This document shows positions 7,597 through 15,625 of a DNA stretch of 18,510 nucleotides, piece after piece (position 1 is the first letter of the stretch; every line of letters starts with the position of its first letter). This stretch comes from QYOJ01 sp043810345. Lineage in GTDB: Bacteria > Bacteroidota > Bacteroidia > Bacteroidales > FEN-979. The translations under genes were made by a program, and so were the position numbers. The notes under the pieces were generated by a model. The model was not told where the DNA came from and did no database searches. It worked only from the letters and a program-made list of their open reading frames with translations. The DNA lies in contig JBDROF010000094.1 of the NCBI GenBank assembly GCA_043810345.1, positions 1 through 18,510 of the forward strand. The letters run 5' to 3'.

Positions 7597-8668
7597 TGAA
7601 TTCAGGGATAAGAAGATAATACTTCAGGTATCTGAACAAATTAAAAGGATATCCAAAAAGAACATCACACTGATGGAGGTGTGCGGTGGTCATACCATGG
7701 CCATTCACAAGTTCGGACTGCATCAGTTTCTTCCGGGAACAATCAGGCTCATTTCCGGTCCAGGTTGTCCCGTTTGCGTCTCCAGCCAGGAATTCATTGA
7801 TAAAGCCATTGCCCTGAGCAGGATATCAGATGTGATCATCACCACATACGGAGACCTGGTGAGGGTTCCGGGAACTTCATCCTCACTGGAAAAAGAAAAA
7901 GCGAAAGGAGCAGATATCCGGATGGTCTATTCCACTCTGGAATCGCTGGAGATCGCGGAGCGAAACCCGGGGAAAAAGACGATCTTCCTGGGTATCGGGT
8001 TTGAGACCACTGCTCCGGCCAGCGCCGTTGTTGTAAAAGAGGCAAATAAAAAAAAATCCGGGAATTTTTTCATGTTGAGCGCGCACAAGATCATGCCTCC
8101 GGCCATGGAAACGCTGGTAAAAGACGGTATCAATGTCGACGGCTTTATAGCGCCCGGACACGTAAGCGCGATCACCGGTTCGTCGATCTATACCGACCTT
8201 GCGGAAAAACACGATAAATCGGTGGTCATCTCAGGCTTTGAACCTGTGGATATCCTGCAATCCATTCTGATGCTGGTGACGCAAATTGAAACCAGCAATC
8301 CAAAAGTCGAAATCCAGTACAGTCGCGTAGTGAAGCAACAGGGAAACCTGCTGGCGCAGAAACTCATGCATGAAGTTTTTGAGCTATCCGATGATGAATG
8401 GCGGGGGATCGGTTGGATAAAGAACAGTGGCCTGAAGTTGCGGAAGAAATTTTCCAACTTTGACGCGAATGAACATTTCCCTATTAAGAAGATCAGATCG
8501 GTCAGTCCCAAAGGATGTATCTGCGGGGAGATCCTGAAAGGGCTAAAAAATCCCCTCGATTGCAAGCTGTTTGCAAAAAAATGCACTCCGGTAAACCCGG
8601 TCGGGGCTTGCATGGTCTCAGCAGAGGGAACTTGTGGAGTGTTTTACCGGCACAACGTATATGATTGA
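7583..8668 (+). CDS. hypD: Hydrogenase maturation factor HypD (iron-sulfur)
   Basis: HypD forms the scaffold with HypC on which the Fe(CN)2CO unit is built. It keeps CGGHT (C34), GPGCPVC (C62, C65), GFETTAP and the C-terminal cluster motif CICGEILKG with further cysteines to the end. I place the start at TTG 7583 (reading MKYIDEFRDK) rather than at the upstream ATG 7508. Conserved homology begins there, the length becomes 361 residues as usual for the family, and GAGGAGGGA at 7569-7577 is well spaced. The gene overlaps the hypC stop by 14 bases and hypE by 8 bases. A start at TTG may lower its level relative to hypC; that is inference. Confidence 0.96.
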   Translation: MKYIDEFRDKKIILQVSEQIKRISKKNITLMEVCGGHTMAIHKFGLHQFLPGTIRLISGPGCPVCVSSQEFIDKAIALSRISDVIITTYGDLVRVPGTSSSLEKEKAKGADIRMVYSTLESLEIAERNPGKKTIFLGIGFETTAPASAVVVKEANKKKSGNFFMLSAHKIMPPAMETLVKDGINVDGFIAPGHVSAITGSSIYTDLAEKHDKSVVISGFEPVDILQSILMLVTQIETSNPKVEIQYSRVVKQQGNLLAQKLMHEVFELSDDEWRGIGWIKNSGLKLRKKFSNFDANEHFPIKKIRSVSPKGCICGEILKGLKNPLDCKLFAKKCTPVNPVGACMVSAEGTCGVFYRHNVYD

Positions 8669-9674
8669 TCAAATAACACTGGCACACGGGAATGGCGGCC
8701 GGCTGATGCAGGAGCTGATCAGCGGGTTGTTTGTGAAATACTTTGACAACTCCATCCTGGCAAACCAGGGCGATTCAGCCATTCTTCCGGCAGAAAAAGA
8801 TTCACTGGCCTTTACGACTGATTCCTTTGTGATCGACCCCATCTTCTTTCCCGGTGGAGACATCGGGAAACTGGCCGTTTGCGGAACGGTGAACGACCTG
8901 GCCGTATCTGGCGCCAAACCTCTTTATCTCAGCGCTTCATTCATTTTGGAAGAGGGGTTTCCTTTGAAAGACCTTGAAAAAATCATCCAATCGATCGCTG
9001 CGGAAACAAAAAGAGCGAAGGTTCTGATCGTAACCGGAGATACGAAGGTCGTTAGTCGCGGACAAGCGGACAAGGTATTTATAACGACAACCGGCATAGG
9101 CAGGTTACCGCAAAAAAATAAAAAAATATCCTCCGGTTCAATGATTACTCCGGGCGACAGGATCATCATCAACGGGCCAGTCGGTAATCATGGAATGGCG
9201 GTAATGCTGGCAAGGGAATCCTTCAACTTCAGGTCCAAGATCGTTTCCGACTGCGCCTCTTTGCACCTCCTGATCCATAACGTGCTTTCCGTCTCTTCTG
9301 GAGTGAAATTCATGCGGGATGCGACAAGAGGAGGGGTGGCGACCATCCTGAATGAAATTTGTAAAAAATCCGGTTTCGGTGTCGATGTGGATGAAAGCAC
9401 GGTACCTGTGGATGACAATGTCAGATCCATATGCGAGATCCTCGGCATGGATCCTTTGTATGTGGCCAATGAGGGGAAGGTCATCATGATTGCTTCGCAT
9501 AAAGAGGCCGGAAAGATTGTCAATGTAATGAAAAAAGATCCCCTCGGCAAAAAGGCGGCAATTATTGGCGAAGTAACAGCCAATCATCCTAATAAGGCCA
9601 TTTTGCAAACTCTTTCAGGCGGTACCCGGATCATTGATCAACTTATTGGGGACCAATTACCCAGAATTTGCTGA
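8661..9674 (+). CDS. hypE: Hydrogenase maturation factor HypE
   Basis: HypE accepts a carbamoyl group from HypF on its last cysteine and dehydrates it with ATP to a thiocyanate that supplies the cyanide ligands. The 337-residue protein ends LPRIC, the conserved terminal cysteine motif. The PurM/ThiL-like ATP-binding part is visible as AHGNGGRLM near the start and as GDSAILP, GDTKVV and RDATRGG further in. I start it at ATG 8661 because MIDQITLAHGNGG is the usual N-terminus. The longer reading from 8634 adds residues only from the overlapping hypD end. It overlaps hypD by 8 bases. No terminator is seen in the 69 bases to the next gene. Confidence 0.97.
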   Translation: MIDQITLAHGNGGRLMQELISGLFVKYFDNSILANQGDSAILPAEKDSLAFTTDSFVIDPIFFPGGDIGKLAVCGTVNDLAVSGAKPLYLSASFILEEGFPLKDLEKIIQSIAAETKRAKVLIVTGDTKVVSRGQADKVFITTTGIGRLPQKNKKISSGSMITPGDRIIINGPVGNHGMAVMLARESFNFRSKIVSDCASLHLLIHNVLSVSSGVKFMRDATRGGVATILNEICKKSGFGVDVDESTVPVDDNVRSICEILGMDPLYVANEGKVIMIASHKEAGKIVNVMKKDPLGKKAAIIGEVTANHPNKAILQTLSGGTRIIDQLIGDQLPRIC

Positions 9675-9743
9675 TACACTCCACGCAAGCGATACTAGAG
9701 GAAGTTTTGTACCTTTATAACCTCTGATCCACATTGTTTCCGC

Positions 9744-10868
9744 ATGAAGTTGCCTCCCATCGCTATATACTGTTCCTCCGGAAGCTGGGGTGGACTGGAG
9801 ATGAATACTGCCCGGCTGGCAAACTGGCTGCATAAACGTGGTCATTTAGTAACCCTGTTCTGTCTTAAGGAGTCCCCTCTTGCAAAGGAGGCGGAGACGA
9901 ACCATATCCCTTACAGCGTTGCCAGCCGGAACAAGCGATACTTCGATCTGCCCGGAGCCTTTTTCATATCGCGAAAACTGTCCCGGTTAAAAATCAAGTT
10001 TCTGATTCTGGTGGACAACCACGACCTGGATTTTGGAGGGATTGTCAAACTGCTCAGCGGCAACCGGATCCGGTTAATTTACCAGCAACACATGCGACTC
10101 GGTATCCCCAAGAAAGACCCTGTTCATACGCTCCGGTTCCGGCAACTGGATGCATGGATCACATTGCTCCCTTACATGAAAGAGGAGGTTCTGGATAAAA
10201 CCCGATATCCACCTACCCGTATCCACCTCGTCCCGCTGGGCCTCGATGTGGAGACAATTCGCTCAGGACTTCCTTCGAAACAACAAGCCAGGAAAGCATT
10301 TGGTTTGCCGGATGACCGGCCGCTGATCGGCATCCTGGGACGCCTGGATCCGCAAAAGGGGCAACACCTGGTCATCGAGGCATTACAGGTACTGAAAAAC
10401 CAGGGAGAAGTTTACAACCTCCTGATCATGGGTGAGGCAACCATGCACGAGGGAGAGTCTTACCAAAACAGGCTGCGTGATATGGTAACTACCCTGGAAC
10501 TGGATAATCAGGTCTATTTCCGCGGATACCAGCAGGAGGTAAGTCCCTTTTATGGTGCCATTGATCTGTTTGTCATGGGATCGTACTGGGAAACCTACGG
10601 AATGGTCACCATCGAAGCGATGCTCTGCAGGGTTCCCGTGGTTGGATCAAATGCAGGAGGCACCACCGAATTGCTTGAAAACGGAACTTACGGATGGTTG
10701 TATCGTCCGAAAGACCCGGTGGATATGGCTGCCATGATAAATCAGGTCTTTGCTGACCGGGTGAACCGGGAGCAGGTCGTGGCGCGGGCCGAACAATATG
10801 CACTAACGACCTTCTCCCACAAGAAGGAGTGTGATCAGATCGAAGAACTCCTGAGATCGCTTATTTAG
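9744..10868 (+). CDS. GT4-type glycosyltransferase
   Basis: This 374-residue protein is a GT-B-fold glycosyltransferase. The N-terminal half has the glycine-rich acceptor-side loop SGSWGGLEMN (12-21). The C-terminal nucleotide-sugar half has GRLDPQKGQ (199-207) and the EX7E motif at E283 and E291 in YWETYGMVTIEAM, followed by GSNAGGTTELL. No signal or membrane helix is present, so it acts on the cytoplasmic face. The sugar and acceptor cannot be read from sequence; lipopolysaccharide or capsule sugars are typical for the family. The gene stands alone 69 bases after hypE and its last 8 bases overlap the end of the convergent exported-protein gene. Confidence 0.9.
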   Translation: MKLPPIAIYCSSGSWGGLEMNTARLANWLHKRGHLVTLFCLKESPLAKEAETNHIPYSVASRNKRYFDLPGAFFISRKLSRLKIKFLILVDNHDLDFGGIVKLLSGNRIRLIYQQHMRLGIPKKDPVHTLRFRQLDAWITLLPYMKEEVLDKTRYPPTRIHLVPLGLDVETIRSGLPSKQQARKAFGLPDDRPLIGILGRLDPQKGQHLVIEALQVLKNQGEVYNLLIMGEATMHEGESYQNRLRDMVTTLELDNQVYFRGYQQEVSPFYGAIDLFVMGSYWETYGMVTIEAMLCRVPVVGSNAGGTTELLENGTYGWLYRPKDPVDMAAMINQVFADRVNREQVVARAEQYALTTFSHKKECDQIEELLRSLI

Positions 10869-11562
10869 GTTGCTCCGGCTCTGCAGGCTCTTCCACCTCT
10901 TCCTGTTCTCTGACCATCACATCCCTGTCGAGGATGATCTCCCGCTTGATTCCTGGTCTGGGACGGGGATCCGGCATCTCCCGGTGCCAGATGAGGATGT
11001 CACGGTTGGGCGGTCCCAGTAAGGGATCATCAGAAATCTCGATGGTAATCCGCTTCCCGTTTTTCGTCTCCCTTATCTTATAGCTCTTGACTGCGCTCAT
11101 AGGGATGTCTCCCAGTACATCGGAAAGGCTCTCCCCTTTTTTCCCGGGGTTGACATGTACCGTTTTGCAGCATTCATGAGGCATCCTAGAGAATTGTATG
11201 TGTCCTGGTTCGCGCAGATACTCCAGCAGACGCGGATGTCTGAAGCTCCTTTGGAATTTCCTCTTTCCGGGCATATCACGATAGGCCTCCTGCAGGCAGT
11301 TCCCCATCTCTTTCATCTGAACTTCATAGTCCTTCATAGCATCATGAAACTGCTCCATGCTGAAATGTTCATCTATAATGAAAGAGGTATCAATGGTGAA
11401 TGATTCCCCATTTTCGTCTGTGTCGACTTTGACTTTAATAACTTTTCGGGATTTGCTGGTTACAGTATCCTGTGCGAGGAGGCTGCCGGAGATAAATGTG
11501 GTCATTCCAACAACCAGAAAGGCTACCATGACCGGTTTTACAAATAACATCAATTTTTTCAT
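10861..11562 (-). CDS. Exported protein of unknown function
   Basis: This 233-residue protein has a clear signal peptide: K2/K3, a hydrophobic stretch about 9-28, and a likely cut after A30 (SLLAQD). The mature part is hydrophilic, with many charged residues, an isolated C and an ECC pair, a segment reading VKSYKIRETKNGKRITIEI, and a Pro/Glu-rich end (EEVEEPAEPEQPK). I recognise no known domain. The end overlaps the GT4 gene convergently by 8 bases. Upstream lies a histidine-kinase remnant, so it could once have been near a two-component pair. Periplasmic location is inferred from the signal peptide. Confidence 0.75.
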   Translation of the reverse strand: MKKLMLFVKPVMVAFLVVGMTTFISGSLLAQDTVTSKSRKVIKVKVDTDENGESFTIDTSFIIDEHFSMEQFHDAMKDYEVQMKEMGNCLQEAYRDMPGKRKFQRSFRHPRLLEYLREPGHIQFSRMPHECCKTVHVNPGKKGESLSDVLGDIPMSAVKSYKIRETKNGKRITIEISDDPLLGPPNRDILIWHREMPDPRPRPGIKREIILDRDVMVREQEEVEEPAEPEQPK

Positions 11563-11584
11563 CGGTTTACTTCTTAAGGATTTA

Positions 11585-11620
11585 CAAATCTACTAAATTA
11601 TCATGTTATGATGGCACAAA
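11585..11620 (-). promoter_or_regulatory. Possible Bacteroidota promoter for the exported-protein gene
   Basis: On the - strand, TAGATTTG (11585-11592) fits the -7 element TAnnTTTG, and TTTG (11617-11620) could be the -33 element. The 24-base spacer is longer than normal, so support is weak. It would give a leader of roughly 20 bases. Confidence 0.3.
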
Positions 11621-11877
11621 ACTATTCCGGATTTTTCTTCTTCTCTATTGAAGATAATGGGATAGGAATGACCAAGGATGTTCAGAAACGGGTAGTTGAT
11701 AAATTTTTCAGGGTGACAACCGGGAACGTACATAACATCAAAGGATTCGGACTTGGATTGAGCTATGTAAAAGCCATTGTTCTGGCTCGTCAGGGGGAGA
11801 TCCGGTTCTTCAGCGAGCCAGGGAAACGGATTCCGGTTGATCATCGGGGAATAAATCCCGTTTACTCAAATAAATAG
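11608..11877 (+). pseudogene. Remnant of a histidine kinase ATPase domain
   Basis: An 89-residue frame carries only the end of a histidine kinase: IEDNGIGM (G1 box), QKRVVDKFFRV (F box), TGNVHNIKGFGLGLSYVK (G2 box) and SEPGKR. The spelling TGNVHN-KGFGLGLSYVK is typical of Bacteroidota hybrid and classic kinases. Everything upstream is missing: no sensor, no H-box, no N-box. The end, after PGKR, departs from the expected final strand, and the frame runs 16 bases into the convergent nhaD end. No partner regulator is nearby. It is best read as a decayed gene fragment rather than a working protein. Confidence 0.75.
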
Positions 11878-13208
11878 ATATTCATTGTCCAGAAGGTAGC
11901 GGCTCCGGCAAAATAACCGATGAGCGCCCACAAGGAGACTTTCCGAACGTACCAGATAAAATCGATTTTCTCCATGCCCATCACAGCAACGCCTGCCGCA
12001 GAACCAATAATCAGGATGCTTCCTCCGGTCCCTGCACAGTAGGCAAGCATTTCCCAGAAATAGTGGTCGACCACAAAAACCGATTCATACATCCCCATGG
12101 CACCAGCCACAAGAGGAACATTGTCGACAATGGCCGACAGAATTCCGATGACGATGTTAATCAGGTATAGGTTCCCTATATGCTGATCCAGAGCCATTGC
12201 CAGTACCCGAAGATGACCGGCACTCTGCAAAGCAGCGACAGCAAGCAGAATTCCAAGGAAAAACAACACGCTTGAAGTATCAACCCGCCGAAGGATCCCA
12301 ACTACTGTGACCATGGGTTTGTGCTCTTCATTCTTCGACTTATGCAGGATCTCCGTGGTGATCCAGAGAATGCCAAGGCCCCATAACATACCAAGGTAGG
12401 GTGGTAAATGGGTAACTGTCTTGAACACCGGCACCATCAACAGCGATCCTACACCGAGGATGAAAATAAAGTTTCGCTCAAAAGCTGAAGTGGTATTTAT
12501 TTTTCTCTCCCGTTCCACCTGTGCCGGTCTACGGATATACCCTTTCATCAGGAAAGAGAGAATGATCAGCGGCACAACCATGGAGATCAAACTGGGAACA
12601 ATGGTCTTGGCAATGATATTCAGTGTCGTGACGTGTCCTCCGATCCAGAGCATGATGGTGGTCACATCGCCGATCGGGCTCCAGGCTCCTCCGCTATTGG
12701 CAGCAATGATCACTATGCCGGCAAAAAACCATCTGTCCTTCTTATCAGCTATCAATTTCCTTAAAAGGGCCACCATGACAATAGAGGTAGTCAGGTTGTC
12801 AAGGGCTGCCGACATAAAAAAAGTGAGAATGCTGAGGATCCAGAGTAGCTTGACTTTCCGGGTAGTTGTAATCCGGTCAGTAATAATGCGAAACCCTTCA
12901 TGAGAGTCAATCAACTCCACAATGGTCATGGCTCCCAGGAGAAAAAAAAGAATCTCTGAAATTTCGCCCAGGTGCTGCAAGAGCTCATGATGAGAAACCC
13001 ATTCCGAAAAATTACCATGAGTGAACTCTTCCAGGTACCTGTGAAAACTATCGGTATTGACCAGGATCTGCTCTCCACCAAAGATGAACAATACCCACAT
13101 CAGCACGGCGAGTACCAGAGCGGTGGCAGATTTGTTGACCCTTAACGGATGTTCAAGAGCAATGGCAGTATAGCCAAGGATGAACACAAGTATCATTAAA
13201 TAGAACAT
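11862..13208 (-). CDS. nhaD: NhaD-type Na+/H+ antiporter
   Basis: This 448-residue inner-membrane protein, of the ion-transporter superfamily, exchanges Na+ (or Li+) for protons. The two half-motifs ALDNLTTSIVM (D137, N138) and IVDNVPLVAGAMGMY (D362, N363) and the family signature AWSPIGDVTT (175-184) are intact. About a dozen hydrophobic helices are visible. A start at ATG 13208 (MFYLMILVFILGY) is preferred to the upstream ATG 13232. The family begins here, and a TAGCTTTGC element sits just in front, which would lie inside the coding region otherwise. The gene is divergent from rex, with a Rex-like operator between. The last 16 bases overlap the histidine-kinase remnant. Confidence 0.92.
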   Translation of the reverse strand: MFYLMILVFILGYTAIALEHPLRVNKSATALVLAVLMWVLFIFGGEQILVNTDSFHRYLEEFTHGNFSEWVSHHELLQHLGEISEILFFLLGAMTIVELIDSHEGFRIITDRITTTRKVKLLWILSILTFFMSAALDNLTTSIVMVALLRKLIADKKDRWFFAGIVIIAANSGGAWSPIGDVTTIMLWIGGHVTTLNIIAKTIVPSLISMVVPLIILSFLMKGYIRRPAQVERERKINTTSAFERNFIFILGVGSLLMVPVFKTVTHLPPYLGMLWGLGILWITTEILHKSKNEEHKPMVTVVGILRRVDTSSVLFFLGILLAVAALQSAGHLRVLAMALDQHIGNLYLINIVIGILSAIVDNVPLVAGAMGMYESVFVVDHYFWEMLAYCAGTGGSILIIGSAAGVAVMGMEKIDFIWYVRKVSLWALIGYFAGAATFWTMNIYLFE

Positions 13209-13212
13209 GGGT

Positions 13213-13221
13213 GCAAAGCTA
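13213..13221 (-). promoter_or_regulatory. Possible -7 element of the nhaD promoter
   Basis: TAGCTTTGC on the - strand matches TAnnTTTG. It lies only 4 bases before ATG 13208, implying a very short or absent leader. No TTTG at the right spacing is seen upstream, where the Rex-like site sits instead, so support is partial. Confidence 0.35.
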
Positions 13222-13240
13222 CATAATAACAAAAAGTAGG

Positions 13241-13258
13241 CTGTTAATTTTTCAACAG
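13241..13258. promoter_or_regulatory. Candidate Rex operator between nhaD and rex
   Basis: CTGTTAATTTTTCAACAG is an 18-base inverted repeat. It matches 11 of 14 fixed positions of the Rex consensus TTGTTAANNNNTTAACAA. It lies 32 bases before the nhaD start and 70 before rex, about 20 bases upstream of the nhaD -7 element. Bound Rex would block the nhaD promoter and could also repress its own gene. Confidence 0.55.
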
Positions 13259-13328
13259 GATTTCAATAATTTATAATCGTCATGTAATTTTTTTATCTAA
13301 TTTTATCTACGATTCTAACCATGTCGAC

Positions 13329-13970
13329 ATGTATTTAAAGAACCTTCCACACAAAACAGTTGAGCGGCTGAGTCAATACAGAAGAGCGCTCCTGTTGACT
13401 ATATCGCAGGAAAAGACACATGTTTTTTCACATGAGATTGCCCTGATGCTTCACATCACTCCGGTACAGGTTCGCCGGGACCTGATGCTGATCGGTTATT
13501 CAGGGAACCTTCGAAAAGGATATGACATCAAAGAGTTGATCGAATTGATCAGCCGTATAGTGGATACCGAGAAGGGGCAACGGGTTGCCGTGATCGGACT
13601 GGGGAAACTGGGGAAGGCGATGATCAGCTACTTCAAAGGAAAACGGACTAAACTCACCATCATTGCAGCGTTCGATGTAAATCCCGAAAAGATCGACCGG
13701 GGCTATGACGGAGTTTCTGTATACCACATTAACAGATTGGCGGAGATTATCAGGAAACACAACATCTCCATCGGGATCATCACAGTGCCTGCTGATCAGG
13801 CTCCTGAGGTTGCGGCAGCACTCGTGGAAGCCGGTGTAAAAGGAATTTTAAATTATTCACCCAAGCCTCTCAATGTCCCTCCCCACGTATACCTTGAAGA
13901 ATATGACATGATCACTTCGCTGGAGAAAGTTGCCTTCTTCGCCAAGAAAAACGATGAACGGTTCAAGTAA
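13329..13970 (+). CDS. rex: Redox-sensing transcriptional repressor Rex
   Basis: Rex represses its targets when NAD+ is high and leaves DNA when NADH rises. The 213-residue protein has the winged-helix part at about 1-80 (HEIALMLHITPVQVRRDL, 35-52) and a Rossmann domain with GLGKLG (90-95) and the acidic residue D116 (AAFDVNP) at the end of the second strand. Length is typical. ATG 13329 is the first in-frame start; an ATG at 13321 opens a five-codon frame that stops in the rex start. The gene stands divergent to nhaD, and a candidate operator lies in front. Regulated genes elsewhere would be fermentation or respiratory genes, as known for the family. Confidence 0.93.
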   Translation: MYLKNLPHKTVERLSQYRRALLLTISQEKTHVFSHEIALMLHITPVQVRRDLMLIGYSGNLRKGYDIKELIELISRIVDTEKGQRVAVIGLGKLGKAMISYFKGKRTKLTIIAAFDVNPEKIDRGYDGVSVYHINRLAEIIRKHNISIGIITVPADQAPEVAAALVEAGVKGILNYSPKPLNVPPHVYLEEYDMITSLEKVAFFAKKNDERFK

Positions 13971-13981
13971 GAGGGAAAAGA

Positions 13982-14842
13982 TTGAAGATTTACTACGACT
14001 TCGAACATCTGGAAAAGATCCGGAATGCGGTGGTTACCACCGGTTCATTTGACGGTGTTCATTCCGGTCACAAAGCAATCCTGGAACGGTTGAAAAAGCT
14101 CGCGTTTGAGATCGGGGGAGAGACCGTGTTGATTACGTTCCAACCGCACCCCAGAAAGGTTCTCTACCCCGATACTTATGGCAAAGATCTCCGGCTGATC
14201 ACCTCCCCACATGAAAAAATCGAACTTCTCTCCCGGGCTGGCCTGGATCATCTCATCGTCGTCAACTTCACCAAAGAGTTCTCAAAAATCTCCTCCGTCA
14301 GCTTTGTCCGGGACATACTTCTGAAGAAACTCAATGCACGGAAAATCATTACAGGTTATAACCATCATTTCGGACACAACCGTGAAGGTGACACAGAGGT
14401 GATGCGGAAACTTGGAAAACAATTCGGTTTTGATGTGGAGGAGATTCCTGAGCAGGAGATACAGCAGGAGTCAGTCAGCTCCGTCACCATCCGGAAAGCC
14501 TTGATGGAAGGGGACATTCAGCTGGCCAACAGATATCTGGATCACAACTACATCATTACTGGCAAGTGCATCAATCATACCATGTTGCCCGGCACTTCCC
14601 GTCACCCCCGCTATTCGATCCAGCTGGAGGAGGAGACCAAGTTACTGCCTCCCAATGGCGTCTACCCGGTAATCATCATTGATGAAGAAGATAAGTATCC
14701 GGGGCGTTGTTTCATTCGCAACAACCCGGAATCGCCTTTCGAAGAATCCATCTCCTTTGAGACTCTTGAACCGGTCAACCGTCTGACAGGAATCACCACC
14801 CTGCTCTTCCAGGATAAAGCACCTGATACCTATGCACATTGA
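13982..14842 (+). CDS. ribF: RibF-like FMN adenylyltransferase with a degenerate riboflavin-kinase half
   Basis: RibF normally phosphorylates riboflavin and adenylates FMN to FAD. In this 286-residue protein the nucleotidyltransferase half is intact: GSFDGVHSGH (21-30), TFQPHPRKV (52-60), GYNHHFGHNREGD (125-137) and SSVTIRKAL (166-174). The C-terminal half (about 190-286) keeps GVYPV and YPG but lacks the usual G-x-PTAN nucleotide/metal motif and the catalytic glutamate region ExHIxD, and is about 20 residues short. It may therefore only make FAD. It starts at TTG 13982 with GAGGG 6 bases upstream, 11 bases after rex, and overlaps trmD by 11 bases. Confidence 0.85.
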   Translation: MKIYYDFEHLEKIRNAVVTTGSFDGVHSGHKAILERLKKLAFEIGGETVLITFQPHPRKVLYPDTYGKDLRLITSPHEKIELLSRAGLDHLIVVNFTKEFSKISSVSFVRDILLKKLNARKIITGYNHHFGHNREGDTEVMRKLGKQFGFDVEEIPEQEIQQESVSSVTIRKALMEGDIQLANRYLDHNYIITGKCINHTMLPGTSRHPRYSIQLEEETKLLPPNGVYPVIIIDEEDKYPGRCFIRNNPESPFEESISFETLEPVNRLTGITTLLFQDKAPDTYAH

Positions 14843-15512
14843 TATCCTAACCATCTTCCCCGAAATGTTTGACGGTCCGTTCCGTCAATCCATCCTCAAA
14901 AAAGCTCAGGAGAAAGAGCTGGTCACGATCCGGTTACACAATTTCCGCGACTATGCCACAGATAAACACAACCGGGTGGATGACTATCCATACGGAGGTG
15001 GCGCCGGCATGGTCATGATGGCAGAGCCCATCGTGAACTGTATTGAAGCACTAACGCACCAGAGAGAGTACGACGATGTTATTTACCTTAGCCCCGACGG
15101 TGACCTGCTGACGCAGAAAATGGCCAACCAGATGTCGATCAAACAAAACCTGATTCTTCTTTGCGGTCATTACAAAGGAATTGATGAACGGATCCGGGAA
15201 CTGGTTATCACCTGCGAGATCTCTATTGGGGATTATGTCCTCTCCGGGGGTGAGTTGGCTGCAGCAGTTTTGGTAGACACGTTGGTGCGGTTGATTCCCG
15301 GTGTGCTGGGTGATGAAACCTCTGCCCTCTCAGACTCTTTCCAGGACAACCTGCTCTCCCCGCCGGTCTACACCCGTCCTTATAATTTCAGGGGAGAAAC
15401 TGTGCCTGATATCCTCCTTTCGGGCAACGACAAAGAGATCGCAGGATGGAGATACGAACAATCCCTGGAACGTACACGGAAACGGCGACCGGGACTACTC
15501 GACGGCATGTGA
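14832..15512 (+). CDS. trmD: tRNA (guanine37-N1)-methyltransferase TrmD
   Basis: TrmD methylates G37 next to the anticodon of tRNAs reading CNN codons, which prevents +1 frameshifts. The 226-residue SPOUT protein shows MHIDILTIFPEMF at the start, DYPYGGGAGMVM (51-62), the cofactor knot LLCGHYKGIDERI (109-121) and EISIGDYVLSGGE (129-141). Length is slightly short of the usual 230-250 but complete. It overlaps the RibF-like gene by 11 bases. rpsP and rimM, often in this operon elsewhere, are absent here, and rplS downstream has its own promoter. Confidence 0.98.
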   Translation: MHIDILTIFPEMFDGPFRQSILKKAQEKELVTIRLHNFRDYATDKHNRVDDYPYGGGAGMVMMAEPIVNCIEALTHQREYDDVIYLSPDGDLLTQKMANQMSIKQNLILLCGHYKGIDERIRELVITCEISIGDYVLSGGELAAAVLVDTLVRLIPGVLGDETSALSDSFQDNLLSPPVYTRPYNFRGETVPDILLSGNDKEIAGWRYEQSLERTRKRRPGLLDGM

Positions 15513-15557
15513 TCCCAATCCCGGCATAGGGTTTCGGAAAATTATCAGTTCCATCTC

Positions 15558-15587
15558 TTTGCGTAAAGAAAAAATCTCTATATTTGC
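15558..15587 (+). promoter_or_regulatory. Bacteroidota-type promoter of rplS
   Basis: TTTG (15558-15561), a 17-base spacer, and TATATTTGC (15579-15587) match the -33 TTTG and -7 TAnnTTTG elements of the Bacteroidota primary sigma factor. Transcription would begin near 15593, giving a leader of about 30 bases to ATG 15626. Confidence 0.75.
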
Positions 15588-15625
15588 ACTCCCTTTTAAA
15601 ACGAACATTATAACGGAGAAAACTG

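Noticed and set aside
8634..8660. ATG 8634 as the hypE start
   Set aside because: It adds nine residues within the hypD end; ATG 8661 gives the normal MIDQITLAHGNGG start.
12421..12903. 160-codon + strand frame opposite nhaD
   Set aside because: Mirror of a membrane-protein gene; no start signal or recognisable motif.
13209..13232. ATG 13232 as the nhaD start
   Set aside because: The eight extra residues (MLLCSFAP) are not family-like, and a -7 element would fall inside the coding region.
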